From Amanita rubescens (lineage: Eukaryota > Basidiomycota > Agaricomycetes > Agaricales > Amanitaceae), in contig WION01000020.1 in the NCBI GenBank assembly GCA_015039365.1, positions 248,001-312,000 on the forward strand: 64,000 nucleotides of DNA. The letters are read 5' to 3'. Positions within the stretch are counted from its first letter, which is position 1; each line of letters opens with the position of its first letter. Both the position numbers and the translations under genes were made by a program. Positions 46,047-57,067 of this stretch are shown piece by piece. The notes under the pieces were generated by a model that had not been told where the DNA came from, searched no databases, and saw only the letters and a program-made list of their open reading frames with translations.

Positions 46047-46938
46047 TCTTATGAACATTTTGCCAGTTCATACGGCTCATAAATCTTGAAACCTGGCCTA
46101 CGAATAGAAGACATAATCTCGGGATTACTGACCCTTGTATCGATCCTCTTCCTGCTTGGTATCGATTGTGATACTCCAGTAGGATGGGTTGCTCGTCGGT
46201 TGTCTAGGATGAATTCCCTGATCAGGCTTTTCGGTCGTTGTATAAAATTTACTGTTCGTTCATCGTCCTTTGTCGCGCAATTCTTTCTCTCGCACACATG
46301 CTCAGCGCTACCCTCTATTGTTGTTTTACAGAGTTATATATCATATAGTACGGGTTTTCTTGGTAAATTAGAATGGTGTTTCAGGATCTCATTGCTGTTT
46401 CCCAGGCTAAGATTCAACCTTGAGTTTTTTTTCTGCCGTCCAACCTACGCAATCCTCTGATAGTAACATCAAGCAAGATAGGGATATCCCGTGATGGATG
46501 GCTGACAAACTATTCTTGGGACAAATCAGATGAAATCATTGATAACTTCTCGCTTCGCCCGCGCTTGAGCACGGTGTATTACGGGCACATCGATTTCCTT
46601 TGTCCACCTGTCCGACCCGCGCGGTGATCTTACTCTGGGAGTTTCGCTTGGCGGCGTGGAAACTTGTGCCCTCGAATCTGGAAAGGCCGGGATTTATCGA
46701 GACCTTTGCCAAAAAACAAGTACAAACAACTCGATTTTTTCTACAAACCAACTGCCGTCACGCAGTCACCGCGGAAGGACCCCTCCCCAAATTGGGAGGT
46801 CTACCCGTAAGAGCCCATGTGAGTCGCATGATTGCGAGTGATGCTGTGCTCATCGGGGGCCCTATTGTAGACACCATTCAATTGGTTGATTGCTTTTGAA
46901 AATACTGCTGCGCTTGGAGTTCTCGGCACTGGTTCATA
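46047..46938. other. Intergenic, no gene seen
   Basis: Upstream region of MTG1. ORFs of up to 124 codons occur without motifs. Confidence 0.4.
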
Positions 46939-49028
46939 ATGCCGCCCCATGCCCCAGCTTTGCCGAGTCCGCCGTCTTGGTTTCCAGGACATATGCGGAA
47001 GTTTACAAGAATTTTGCCAGCTTTACTCAAGCGGACTCATATTGTGCTCGAGATAAGGGACTCGCGCTTACCGCTCACGAGTATCAACAGACAATTGGAA
47101 GGTATGTTGTTTAAAATTTTAGTTTGAAGAACAATGCTTCTGCGCCTCGTTGTGAGCCTTGAGGCTGTGTTCCTAATTGTAATACTGCCGTTGCGTGATC
47201 GAGTATCTACCAATTTTGTACATGTCCTGAATCTCCTTCCAGGTGCTTTACGCCAGTGGCGGTTAGAACGGGGTTGGGATCCTAACCATCCCGGCCGCAG
47301 GATTATGAACAACACTGCTTGCGAGCATATCGTCGTGCTTAACAAGCGGGATCTCGTATCGGAGTGGGGCATGGAGGTAAGCTTTGGAGCGACGGAACGG
47401 CCCTTACCCTTTCCATCTCTGGCTCCATTTCATTTTTTAAGCAGCTGATTCATTGACCGGCTCCGCAGCCTTTTCGGAGAGCCATGGCCACCAAATTTCC
47501 GGAACAGCGTGTTTTGTTTGCTTCGTGGCATCGGCCACGAGATATTCGGAATCTTAGCGAATTGCTAGTCAGTATGTTGATCTCCATTCTCGCTCGCTAC
47601 GGATGGGTTCTAATATAAATCTGCTCAGATATAGCGAAACAGTATCCACATGCTACAGGAGCATAATGTTTTGGTTGTGGGGATGCCTAATGTTGGTAAA
47701 TCCACGCTTCTCAATGCCTTGCGCAACATGGGCATCAAAGGACGTAAGTCGTGGTCCTTCCGACTCGATCATCTCGCTTATGCTCATCCCACGTCACGCA
47801 CATCCAGCCACACCTAAAGCTTTCAGAACTTCCGCGTTACCTGGACTAACTCAATCGCTGTCAACGCGGTTAAAGATCTCACTGGCTCCTCTCGTATATG
47901 CTTTCGACTCCCCCGGCGTTATGCTGCCATTCCTAGGCCAAGGAACGGAAGGCGCTGAGAGAGGTGCCAAACTCGCGCTTATAGGTACGTAAAGTGACGC
48001 TTTACTGTTCCGCAAGGGTTCTCTCTCCATTTGTTACGCCACTTTCACTCATTCCATCGCCTCGGCTTGGCAATGGGTCTCATTTCGAGACGAAATATCC
48101 TTTCATGATTTTTTGTACAAATCTCTGCGTTTAACGTCGGTTGCCAATGTTCTAACTGAAGTGTTACCTTTTTTTTCGGTGCTGTTCTGTGCTTCTCCCA
48201 ATGCTTCGACAAAATATCCGCCTTCGCACTAAATTCAGCGGGTATCAAGGAAGGCCTATATGATATGGAAACTTTGGCAGCCTATCTGCTCTATAGGCTC
48301 AACAGTTCTTAACCCAATCGGTACGTTTATCTGAATGCTGTCTTCTTTATTTTCCCTCCCTTCCTCGCCCCTGGTCCCCCTGTTTCCTTTATCCCTTTAC
48401 CCCTTCGCCACGTTGTCAGCCCTGGGATTGTGAACCCGTGCTTGTCCCGGCTACGTCGGGGATGAACATCAACCCGGCTGATGTTGCGGACGCTTTCGAC
48501 GTTATATCCGATCTAGCACTAGTCACGTTTCATTCTTGCTCGTTTAAGGTGCCACTCGCTTAAAGCCCTATCACTTTACCCCTTTCTTCTACCCATTCAT
48601 TCATTTATTCACGTAACATCTCCAACCCATATCCGCACTCCCCCGGAACAATAATTGAAATGTGCTAACATGATGCCTTTGTTATCCGCAGCGCCAGCCT
48701 ACCTGCACCTGTTACGGCCGTCAACCACTACGTCATCGCAACCGTCATCGCCGTCGTTAGCACAATCACATCATCACAATCACATCCACCGCCAACAAAC
48801 GACATCACCGAGTTCCTGACTCTGCTGGCTCGGAGAATGGGCATGATCAAGCGCGGTGCCGAGCCCGACGTCGAGAGGGCTGCGACGTATTTTGTACGCT
48901 GGTGGCGTGAGGAGGGAGGGCTGATTGCGGCGGCCGATTCCGGTACAACGCATGCGAGCCTGGACATGATAGGGGAGCGCAGCCGCAAAAGTGCAAGGGG
49001 AGCCGAGAAGAACCAGGACCGAGGATGA
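46939..49028 (+). CDS. MTG1: Mit. ribosome GTPase Mtg1, 3' part apparently frameshifted
   Basis: Exons 46939-47101, 47243-47376, 47469-47567, 47635-47743, 47808-47984 and from 48239 read in frame through the circularly permuted YlqF/YawG GTPase. Visible are SWFPGHMRKF, the G4 motif NKRDL, the G1 motif GMPNVGKSTLL and the G3 motif DSPG, followed by AGIKEGLYDMETLAAYLLYR. Mtg1 assists assembly of the mitochondrial large ribosomal subunit. At 48304 one extra base before VLNPI brings a stop at 48310. Conserved C-terminal sequence (FLTLLARRMGMIKRGAEPDV at about 48804, FVRWWREEGG) lies in yet another frame up to 49028. Either the gene is decaying, introns here are unusual, or the assembly has errors. 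As read, the product is 251 residues. Confidence 0.75.
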
Positions 49029-49697
49029 TAGGGTTACCGTTCAGGGATGGGGTTTCGATTTCGAGTGGAGAGTGGAGAAGGAGCAGATGGTGGCTGGATT
49101 GGCTTCCATGTCTGCTCCTAGCGTCAGCCCCATCCTTCGAGTCATCAGGATCATCATCACAGTCCGATATACCTACGCTAGTATCGTCTTCGACGGATTC
49201 TATCTGCGTTCCCTCTCGCCTGGGATGGCTGAGTTTCTTGAAACCAAGATGAAGGAATGTATCGACATATACTTAGCAAGATGGGAGGTAGAAGAAAGGG
49301 AGGGCAGAGATGTCAGTAAAACGCAGAGGCGCAAGAGAGAAGTAGAAGAACAGAAGCAAAGGAGGGTCAGGAGAGATTGACGAAGTGGTAGATGAGCTGA
49401 TGGTGTAAATGATCTTATGGTTATGTTACTATTATAGTCAACACGGGCTAACATGCATAATAAAAGGACATTGCAGGATTTCAGGTACTTTGGTCAAATC
49501 ACAACAAGTTAGCACTGTTAAGCCTTCAATAAACAGTGTTGTCTGTACTCTCTGAGTCTCTTACTGTGAGTTGTTCAAGAATGTAGTTCCAATGTTATCA
49601 TAAGGCTTCTCTCATACCATACTGTTCAATAACTCACATATTCAAACTGCCTAGTTGTTTTACCATATACAAGTAGTCTCCACATGATAGCTGAGGC
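49029..49697. other. End of MTG1 region and NLR2 3' flank
   Basis: A forward open stretch to 49380 contains QGWGFDFEW, which may be the true Mtg1 C-terminus, followed by charged low-complexity sequence. From about 49570 to 49690 the reverse strand matches the 3' flank of NLR1 (8500-8620). Confidence 0.45.
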
Positions 49698-51009
49698 TCA
49701 ACTCCTCCCCTGGTTCTTGTATGTGCATGCTAGATTAGCCATGCTGATAAAAGTGTCTGGGTGCTGTGATCCAAGCTTTTCTTTCCTTGCCTCCATGACT
49801 TCTACCTCCAGCTTCTCTGCCTCATCCCACCTCCCCTGGTCCCTGTATGTGCATGCTAGATTACCCATGCTGGTAAGAGTGTGTGGGTGCTGTGATCCAA
49901 GCTTTTCTTTCCTTGCCTCTATGAGTTCTAACTGGAGCTTCTCTGCCTCATCCCACCTCCCCTGGTTCCTGTATGTGTATGCTAGATTAGCCATGGTGGT
50001 AAGAGTGTCTGGGTGGTGTGATCCAAGCTTTTCCATCCTTGCTTCGATGAGTTCTACATCAAGCTTCTCTGCCTCATCCCACCTCCCCTGCTTCCTGTAT
50101 ATGGATGCTAGATTACCAATGCTGGTAAGAGTGTCTGGGTGCTGTGATCCAAGTTTTTTCTTCCTTGCCTCCATGACTTCTACCCCCAGCTTCTCTGCCT
50201 CATCCCACCTTCCCTGCTTCCAGTATGTGGATGCTAGATTAGACATGCTGGTAAGAGTGTCTGGGTGCAGTGATCCAAGCTTTTCTTTTCTTGCCTCTAT
50301 GACTTCTACAAAAAGATCCCCTGCCTCATCCCACCTGCCTTTGATCCAGTATGTGGATGCTAGATTAGACATGCTGGTAAGAGTGTCTGGGTGGTGTGAT
50401 CCAAGCTTTTCTTTCCTTGCCTCCATGACTTCTACATTCAGCTTCTCTGCCTCATCCCACCTCCCCTGCCTCCTGTATGTGGATGCTAGATTAGCCATGA
50501 TGGTAAGAGTGTCTGGGTGCTGTGATCCAAGCTTTTCTTTGCTTGCCTCCATGACTTCTACAAAAAGCTTCTCTGCCTCATCCCACCTCCCCTGCTTCCA
50601 ATATGTGGATGCTAGATTAGCCATGCTGGCAAGAGTGTCTGGGTGTTGTGATCCAAGCTTTTCTTTCCTTGCCTCCATGACTTCTACATCCAGCTTCTCT
50701 GCCTCATCCCACCTCCCCTGGTTCCTGTATGTGGATGCTAGATTACCCATGCTGGTAAGAGTGTCTGGGTGGTGTGATCCATGCTTTTCTTTCCTTGCCT
50801 CCATGACTTCTACCTCCAGCTTCTCTGCCTCATCCCACCTCCCCTTGTCCCTGTATGTGTATGCTAGATTAGACATGTTGGTAAGAGTGTGTGGGTGCTG
50901 TAATCCAAGCGTTTCTTTGCTTGCCTCCATGACCTCTACCTGCAGCTTCTCTGCCTCATCCCACCTCCCCTGGTTCCTGTATGTGGATGATAGATTAGAC
51001 ATGCTGCTA

Positions 51010-51222
51010 CAGTGGGTAAAAAAACTGCCCCAATGTTTGCCTGTTTTGGAAAGATCAGAATGGTGTGAGACAATGACATAAGCAAAAAGTCTGAATAAAT
51101 CACATGACATATTACTACATGTTGGCTACCTACTAATCCAAAAATCTTGTGATTCTGATCAAAACTCATTGCTTAATAAATCAAACAAGATAATCAATCA
51201 TTGGGGCAGTTTTTTGACCCTC
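51010..51222. repeat. Left 213-bp terminal inverted repeat
   Basis: Each arm is bounded by inverted copies of a roughly 22-bp box (GGGT(A/C)AAAAAACTGCCCCA...), one at the outer end and one facing the opposite way at the inner end (about 51199-51220). These are likely transposase-binding sites. Confidence 0.93.
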
Positions 51223-51236
51223 TATTATTTTATGAT

Positions 51237-52256
51237 CTAATACTTTGTATGACCCCCCTTTGCCTTTAAAACTGCCTGAATCCTTCTAGGCATGCTTTCT
51301 ATAAGGTTTTGGCATGTCTCTGGTGGTATTTCAGTCCACTCCCTTGCCACCCTCTCCCATAATTCATGCACTCCTCTGGGTGGTGTATCATGTTGCTGGA
51401 GTTTGGCCTTGAGATGTTGCCAAAGGCGCTCAATGGGATTTAGGTCAGGGGATTGGGCAGGCCACTTCAGGGGAGTGATATTGTTGTCAGAAAACCACTC
51501 ATCTGCCTTTTTGGAGGTGTGCTTTGGGTCGTTGTCCTGTTGGAAATACCGCTCATCCTCAGCCATCTCCAAACTTTCAAAGCTCTCCTCCACTCCCTCC
51601 TCCAAAATCTCGCAATACTGCTCAGCATTCATGTTCCCCTGCACCTCAACCAGCTTCCCCACCCCATTCCAACCCATACATCCCCAAACCATGAGGTTAT
51701 TCCCCCCTCCATGCTTAACAGTTGGTGTGGTGGTCCGGTCTGAGAGTGGTTCCCCTCGTTGCTTCCACACATACACCTTCCCATCTGACCCAATCCTGTT
51801 GATCTTTGTCTCATCAGTCCATAACACCCTCTTCCAGTCCTCCACAGTCCAGTTTTCATGGTATTGGGCGAACTGTAGACGTCGCTGACAATGTGTCCCC
51901 TTGAGCATTGGGACTTTCTTCTTTGTTGCTGACCGAAAGCCTGCCTCCTTCAAGGCATTCCTAACAGTCTGAGGAGTGACAGGGGTGGGGATGATGGAAT
52001 TTATGAATTGGGTGGCTTGAATGGCATTGTCAAGTCTCCCAGAGCTGATTTGACGGATAATGGACTGTTTATCACGGGGAGAAAGCTTGGAAGGATGACC
52101 ACCAGGATGATTTTCCTTATCCCCTTCCACCTCCTTACTGATCCTCCCAATGGTACCCTTCCCTAGACCAGTCCTAACCTGAATTTGACGATGAGAATAC
52201 CCCTCATTGAGGAGAGAAACAACAGAAGAGCGTTTTTCAGCAGAGATGGATTTCAT
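51237..52256 (-). CDS. Tc1-family DD34E transposase
   Basis: An intact ORF of 339 residues. The N-terminal helix-turn-helix region contains GYSHRQIQVRTGLGKGTIGR. The DDE domain shows WTDETKI (first Asp), QQDNDPKHTSK (second Asp) and SPDLNPIERLW (Glu), with 34 residues between the second Asp and the Glu, the Tc1 signature. It catalyses cut-and-paste transposition into TA dinucleotides. No stop or frameshift is present, so it may be active. It shares the AT-rich base use of its host gene. Confidence 0.96.
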   Translation of the reverse strand: MKSISAEKRSSVVSLLNEGYSHRQIQVRTGLGKGTIGRISKEVEGDKENHPGGHPSKLSPRDKQSIIRQISSGRLDNAIQATQFINSIIPTPVTPQTVRNALKEAGFRSATKKKVPMLKGTHCQRRLQFAQYHENWTVEDWKRVLWTDETKINRIGSDGKVYVWKQRGEPLSDRTTTPTVKHGGGNNLMVWGCMGWNGVGKLVEVQGNMNAEQYCEILEEGVEESFESLEMAEDERYFQQDNDPKHTSKKADEWFSDNNITPLKWPAQSPDLNPIERLWQHLKAKLQQHDTPPRGVHELWERVAREWTEIPPETCQNLIESMPRRIQAVLKAKGGHTKY

Positions 52257-52403
52257 GGTGGTGGTGAGAGGTCAAGAAGATGAATGAGCCAAGTTCAACA
52301 TGCCAAATTGATGCAAATAAGGTCACATGACATTGTTTACTATTCACACGACCCACCCCTGCCTTGTACTGGTGTGTAACATTGAAAATCAGAAAAATTG
52401 ATT

Positions 52404-52616
52404 GAGGGTCAAAAAACTGCCCCAATGATTGATTATTTTGTTCGATTTATTCAGCAATGAGTTTTGATCGGAATCACAAGATTTTTGAATTGGTAGGTAG
52501 CCAACATGTAGTAATATGTCATGTGATTTATTCAGACTTTTTGCTTATGTCATTGTCTCACACCATTCTGATCTTTCCAAAACATGCAAACATTGGGGCA
52601 GTTTTTTTACCCACTG
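52404..52616. repeat. Right 213-bp terminal inverted repeat
   Basis: Reverse complement of 51010-51222 with a handful of differences. It carries the inverted inner box at about 52406-52427. Confidence 0.93.
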
Positions 52617-54936
52617 TAAGAGTGTGTGGGTGCTGTGATCCAAGCTTTTCTTTTCTTGCCTCCATGACTTCTACCTCCAGCTTCTCTGCTTCATCCCACC
52701 TCCCCTGTTTCCCATATGTGGATGCTAGATTAGACATGCTGCTAAGAGTGTGTGGGTGCTGTGATCCAAGCTTTTCTTTTCTTGCCTCCATGACTTCTAC
52801 CTCCAGCTTCTCTGCTTCATCCCACCTCCCCTGCTTCCCATATATGGATGCTAGATGAGCCATGCTATTCAGAATAAATGGATGTTTTGGCACAAAGGTT
52901 GCTTTCCTTCTTTCTAACATCCATATCCTTAGCTTTTCCAGTTCATTCCAACTCCCAATCTGATGGAATACAAGTGAAAATTGATTGCATTCATCATCAT
53001 AATAAAAAGTGTTTAGATTCAGCAGTGCTGCTTGAGCATTGATTGTCCTTATGTGTGGTGCAAGCAATGCACAATATTCATAATTGTCAATCTTATAGTC
53101 CAACTCCATGGAACAACCCAGAATTGCCTTTGTCATAAGAAACTGCTGGGCAATTTCCATCTTTGGAACTCTATTCCTGCTCCAAGCATGTACTAAAGGG
53201 TGCACTGAATAAAGGTTTCCACTGCTCTTAATGAGGGAAAATGATAGCAGCACTTGAATTCCTAATTGAAATTGCATTTTATTCCATTCTCCCTTTTCAT
53301 CCAAGAACAAGACCTTAGGATTTAACATTGTTATTGAAAGAGGGAGACCAGATTCCTTTTCTTTATCAATATTTCTCTTCTTATAGTTCTCTGCAGCATT
53401 TTTGAACAACTCTCCTGGTATATTCTCATGATGCAAAAAAGCAATTATCTGATATAGAGTAATAGCACTCTCAGCTGCTATAGCTTTAGGATTGCTTTTT
53501 TGTGCAGCTCTTGCTTCAATCTCTTTCATTGACATTTCCCAAGTTCCATAGGTGCAGGATCCATAATCAGATGCTCCTTCAAATAAAGGATTAGACATTA
53601 ATTGATTATGATTCTTGGCATATAATTCCAGATAATCATCAAGGGGGCATTTACAAGTTAGCATATATGCTCCAGCTTGGTCAATTGCAAGTGGAATCCC
53701 TCCCAGCATTGAAACAAGCTGTTTTGCCATGGTTTGGATATTTTCTGATGCATAATTTGGCTTGGCAGATTTTGATAGCAGAGATAATGCCTCTTCTTCT
53801 CCCATTTCAAGAACCTCCATTGAATTCTCTGTGATTCTCATCAGTTCCAATTTCCTGCTTGTTATCAAGATATTTCCTCCATTTCCAGGAGGAAGGAACT
53901 TTTCTACCACTTGGTATCCATCATCTGCATTATCATATATCATCAACCAATTGAACCTTTTAGAAATCCATTTGAGAGCAGATGCAGCTGAAGAGGCAGC
54001 TTCAGCAGTGCCGCTATTTGCCTGAGCAATCTGCTTGAGTCTGAGATCAATCATACTCTCTGAAGAAGCATCAATCCAAAATATGTCAGAAAATCTATGA
54101 AAGACTTTATTCAATCCTCTTGTAAAGTGTCTAGTAGCACTCACAGTGTTTCATGTTCCTCAATGAATTTGAAGCAAATTTGAGTCTTTCCAATGCCTCC
54201 CATACCATGCAAAAGAAATGACTTCCTTTGTCCTTTGGCACTGTACCCAAAATAATCCTTTAGCCTCTCTAGGTATATACCACGACCTGTAAACATGGCA
54301 CTAGAATGCCTCAGAGGAGGCAAGGGTGGTAGGATATCAGGAGAAACAAGTGAGTGATGGATTGTTTGCTAAGAGTTATCATGATCATTGATATCATCAC
54401 ACTAGCCCAAAGTTACATACACTGTAGTAATTCCCCTGGACCCCAACCAACTGGCTACCTGTGACAAAAACATTCTGAGCTCCAGTGAAGAAATTGCCAC
54501 CTGAGCTGGCCACAACTGGAGAGGAAGGTTGGTTGTTCCCCATAATGTTATTTTGGTTAATCACAGTTCTGTGGGAGCATGGTTGTCAAAGACAAAGGCA
54601 ATTGTAACCATATCACACTTGACAGCACACACACCTTGTAGTTAGATCATAATTTCTTGGAATACCTGCTAGAGAAGATTTCCTGAGAAGCTAAGATGAT
54701 CTGTGGACAGGTGCTGATAGAGTTTTCATACCTGTTCACTTCCGAAGCCACGGTTTCTCTAACCCTATGATCGGGCTCAGGGTTATCAGATGTGTTGAAG
54801 CTATGATCGTTGTTTGAAGGACTTCTAGAATCCCTTGCCTTCTTGCTCCTAGTATTGTCGTCATATTGGGTTGATAAAGCAGGTTTGCGACTGGTCTCCA
54901 AGAACGGCCCCTGCATGATGGCGGCGTAGAAGGAGG

Positions 54937-55193
54937 TCTACGAGTATCGAAGCTTTTGGTGCTCTTCCGAGGGGTGAGCCCGAGTGTGACGCACTCGGAT
55001 AAAAGGGGAAAAAACATTAGGCAAAGTTGATATTTATCTGTTAGGGAAGTGACAGTAAGAAAGTTTGACGTTGTATCGTAGTTATGTACTGCTAACGCAA
55101 AGGTGATATGTATGTTGAGAGATAATGCGGGTGGGCGAAGCCCCCGGGAGGGACTCCCGGCCCGAAACGCTGGGGGTCGGCAAGGCGAGCTGT
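54937..55193 (-). repeat. Split direct repeat B2 (257 bp)
   Basis: Essentially identical to B1 (55486-55742). It forms the 3' end of the retroelement and abuts the NLR2 leader. Confidence 0.93.
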
Positions 55194-55327
55194 GAGGGCG
55201 GGCGGGCGCCGAACTGGTCAGCCTTGCGATTCTCCGGCAGCGCGTCGGACTAAGAAGAGGGGAAGGAAGGGTTGGTGGCTTTCTTTGCCTTCCTTAGTTC
55301 GAACCAGAGAGAGGGAGAGGTGGGCGG

Positions 55328-55485
55328 GTGCGAAAAAGAAAACGGGAGGCTGCTGCGAAGTGACCGAGCTGCTCTGACTGCGAGGTGGCTGGGAGAGAAA
55401 AAGGTGATGGCACAGCCACCTCGCCTTCTCACCCGTAGACTACATTCTACGCTCGCCTCATGCCTCGGCTCGCTTAGAACTACCA
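55328..55485 (-). repeat. Split direct repeat A2 (158 bp)
   Basis: Same as A1 (60646-60803) and directly contiguous with B1, the hallmark internal junction. Contains a palindromic GGCACAGCCACC-like context. Confidence 0.93.
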
Positions 55486-55742
55486 TCTACGAGTATCGAA
55501 GCTTTTGGTGCTCTTCCGAGGGGTGAGCCCGAGTGTGACGCACTCGGATAAAAGGGGAAAAAACATTAGGCAAAGTTGATATTTATCTGTTAGGGAAGTG
55601 ACAGTAAGAAAGTTTGACGTTGTATCGTAGTTATGTACTGCTAACGCAAAGGTGATATGTATGTTGAGAGATAATGCGGGTGGGCGAAGCCCCCGGGAGG
55701 GACTCCCGGCCCGAAACGCTGGGGGTCGGCAAGGCGAGCTGT
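55486..55742 (-). repeat. Split direct repeat B1 (257 bp)
   Basis: Upstream copy of B2, lying just after the recombinase gene on the coding strand. Confidence 0.93.
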
Positions 55743-55846
55743 TCCCCTGAAAAAGGAAGGAGTTAGCGACGCGGTCAAGGGAGCTTGTCGACCCCTCCCA
55801 TCTGGGAAGGAGATAACTTACCCTGCGAGAGGGTGGGGATGGGGCG

Positions 55847-57067
55847 TCATCTGATGGGGGGCTGGGTATATCTTGTGAACGGTTCGAGGGCTGGGGAGGC
55901 TTGGAGGTAGGGGGCGAGGATCATTGCATGCTTGCGTAGATAGAGTGTGAATGCTCTACTCGCCCATCGTCCCTGAGCTTGTATTACGTCGAACGGGACT
56001 CCCCTCAGTAGATATTCTAGAGTTCCTCCTATGCGGAGGCTGTGGCCTTTCAAATTGGGGAGATTGTGGGTTTTGGCTAAACCGGCGATGAAAGAGGTTA
56101 CCTGTCTCTTGCTAAGGGGTCTCCGAGTGCCGTCTTTGTTCTTCCATGCAAATAGATGGTCACTGGGTGTGCAACCGTTGACGCGTATGTGGTTCTCGAG
56201 GGCTGAGATTGGGTCCGCCGGGTTGTCTTGACTGGCACATTGAATGTATTCTCCGTCTGTGGCTGCCGCTTTGGTGAATGGGATGAAGAATTTGGTAACT
56301 TGGTTGCCTTCTCTATCCGTGACTTGAGATACATTGGCGTGAGAGACATGTTTCTGCGCATCAAAGGCTTTGATGTTAGGTACTGTGAGTTCGCCAAGTC
56401 TGGCTACTGACCAGAAACAAACTGTGATGCAAGCGAACACAGCCGCATCTAGGGGGTCATTTAAGTTTATCGAGGATTTGAGCCTGGTCAGTAAATCGGG
56501 GGTGACCGGCTCACGAGCTGGGCGCTTGGAAGATGGGGGGGCGAGGCGGCTGGCGCCTTCTAGGATGGTCTTGAGTTCAACGGGGTTGATTTCCCAGTGA
56601 TGGCCGTGGAGCAGGTGCCACGCCTTGAGGCCCGCTACGTAGTTGTTCAGCGATGCACCCGAATAAGACCCTGCGCAACTAGAGAGAAATGCTAGGAGAA
56701 GGGGAGGGGCTACTGGACACCTCTGCTCCTCCGGAATACTGTGAGTATCACAATAAACGTGAAATACGAGGAGGCCAGCACCATAGAGAGTTTTGGTGGA
56801 TTCTGCCCATGCCGCATTGATAACTTGAAGGATACGGTCCAGCTGTTCGTCCGAGACGATGGCTGGATGGCTGGGGAACGCTCTCGGAGGGGGAACTGCG
56901 GGTTTCCAAAGTTTTAACCGGTCTCGAGCCAGACAGTGGGGGCGGAGAGGCGAGGGGTGCGGGGTGAGGTTAGGGGCATAAGGGAGTGGGGATGATTGGC
57001 TATTTGAGTCAAAGAGTGTGGTGGGGGGTTCAAAGCGGTTCACGGCTGTGATGGCTGCTTTAGGCAT
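55847..57067 (-). CDS. Tyrosine recombinase of the retroelement
   Basis: The likely start is the ATG at 57067, which overlaps the stop of the RT gene in ATGCCTAA, giving 406 residues. The open frame continues upstream to 57589, but that part overlaps the RNase H gene. Catalytic residues of the phage-integrase fold are visible: Arg in SVARLGEL (about 222), His and Arg in GHSLRIGG (about 340), Trp in QGRWAS and the nucleophile Tyr in TLYLRKH (about 375). It joins the circular cDNA to the target without target duplication. Confidence 0.93.
   Translation of the reverse strand: MPKAAITAVNRFEPPTTLFDSNSQSSPLPYAPNLTPHPSPLRPHCLARDRLKLWKPAVPPPRAFPSHPAIVSDEQLDRILQVINAAWAESTKTLYGAGLLVFHVYCDTHSIPEEQRCPVAPPLLLAFLSSCAGSYSGASLNNYVAGLKAWHLLHGHHWEINPVELKTILEGASRLAPPSSKRPAREPVTPDLLTRLKSSINLNDPLDAAVFACITVCFWSVARLGELTVPNIKAFDAQKHVSHANVSQVTDREGNQVTKFFIPFTKAAATDGEYIQCASQDNPADPISALENHIRVNGCTPSDHLFAWKNKDGTRRPLSKRQVTSFIAGLAKTHNLPNLKGHSLRIGGTLEYLLRGVPFDVIQAQGRWASRAFTLYLRKHAMILAPYLQASPALEPFTRYTQPPIR

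Larger units (their letters stand above)
51010..52616 (-). mobile_element. Tc1/mariner transposon, 1,607 bp, TA target duplication
   Basis: The element begins and ends with CAGTGGGTAAAAAAACTGCC and its reverse complement, flanked by TA at 51008-51009 and 52617-52618. Terminal arms are exactly 213 bp each and differ at only about eight positions. It contains one intact transposase gene and sits inside the TPR-coding exon of NLR2. All features point to a recent insertion of a potentially active element. Confidence 0.97.
49698..54916 (-). pseudogene. NLR2: NB-ARC/TPR gene split by a Tc1/mariner element
   Basis: Reverse-strand exons 54916-54666, 54568-54421, 54368-54145 and 54094 to 52617, then, after the transposon, 51007-49698, join in frame to about 1,136 residues. 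The plan and intron sizes match NLR1 (52-nt intron in both). The P-loop (GMGGIGKTQ), Walker B (LMIYDNAD) and GIPLAIDQAGAYM are intact. There are 12 full TPR units plus one partial unit, clearly more diverged than those of NLR1. Removing the element and one TA restores the reading frame exactly. As it stands the NB-ARC half ends in the transposon arm (tail TVGKKTAPMF). The opposite arm supplies an ATG (51110) in frame with the remaining TPRs. A retroelement also separates the promoter from the ATG. Confidence 0.88.

Noticed and set aside
55194..55327. tRNA-like sequence in the spacer of the retroelement (ggcagcgcgtcggact and later gttcgaacc)
   Set aside because: The anticodon stem has no pairing partner and the T-arm and acceptor stem do not fit; it resembles a tRNA piece only, not a gene.
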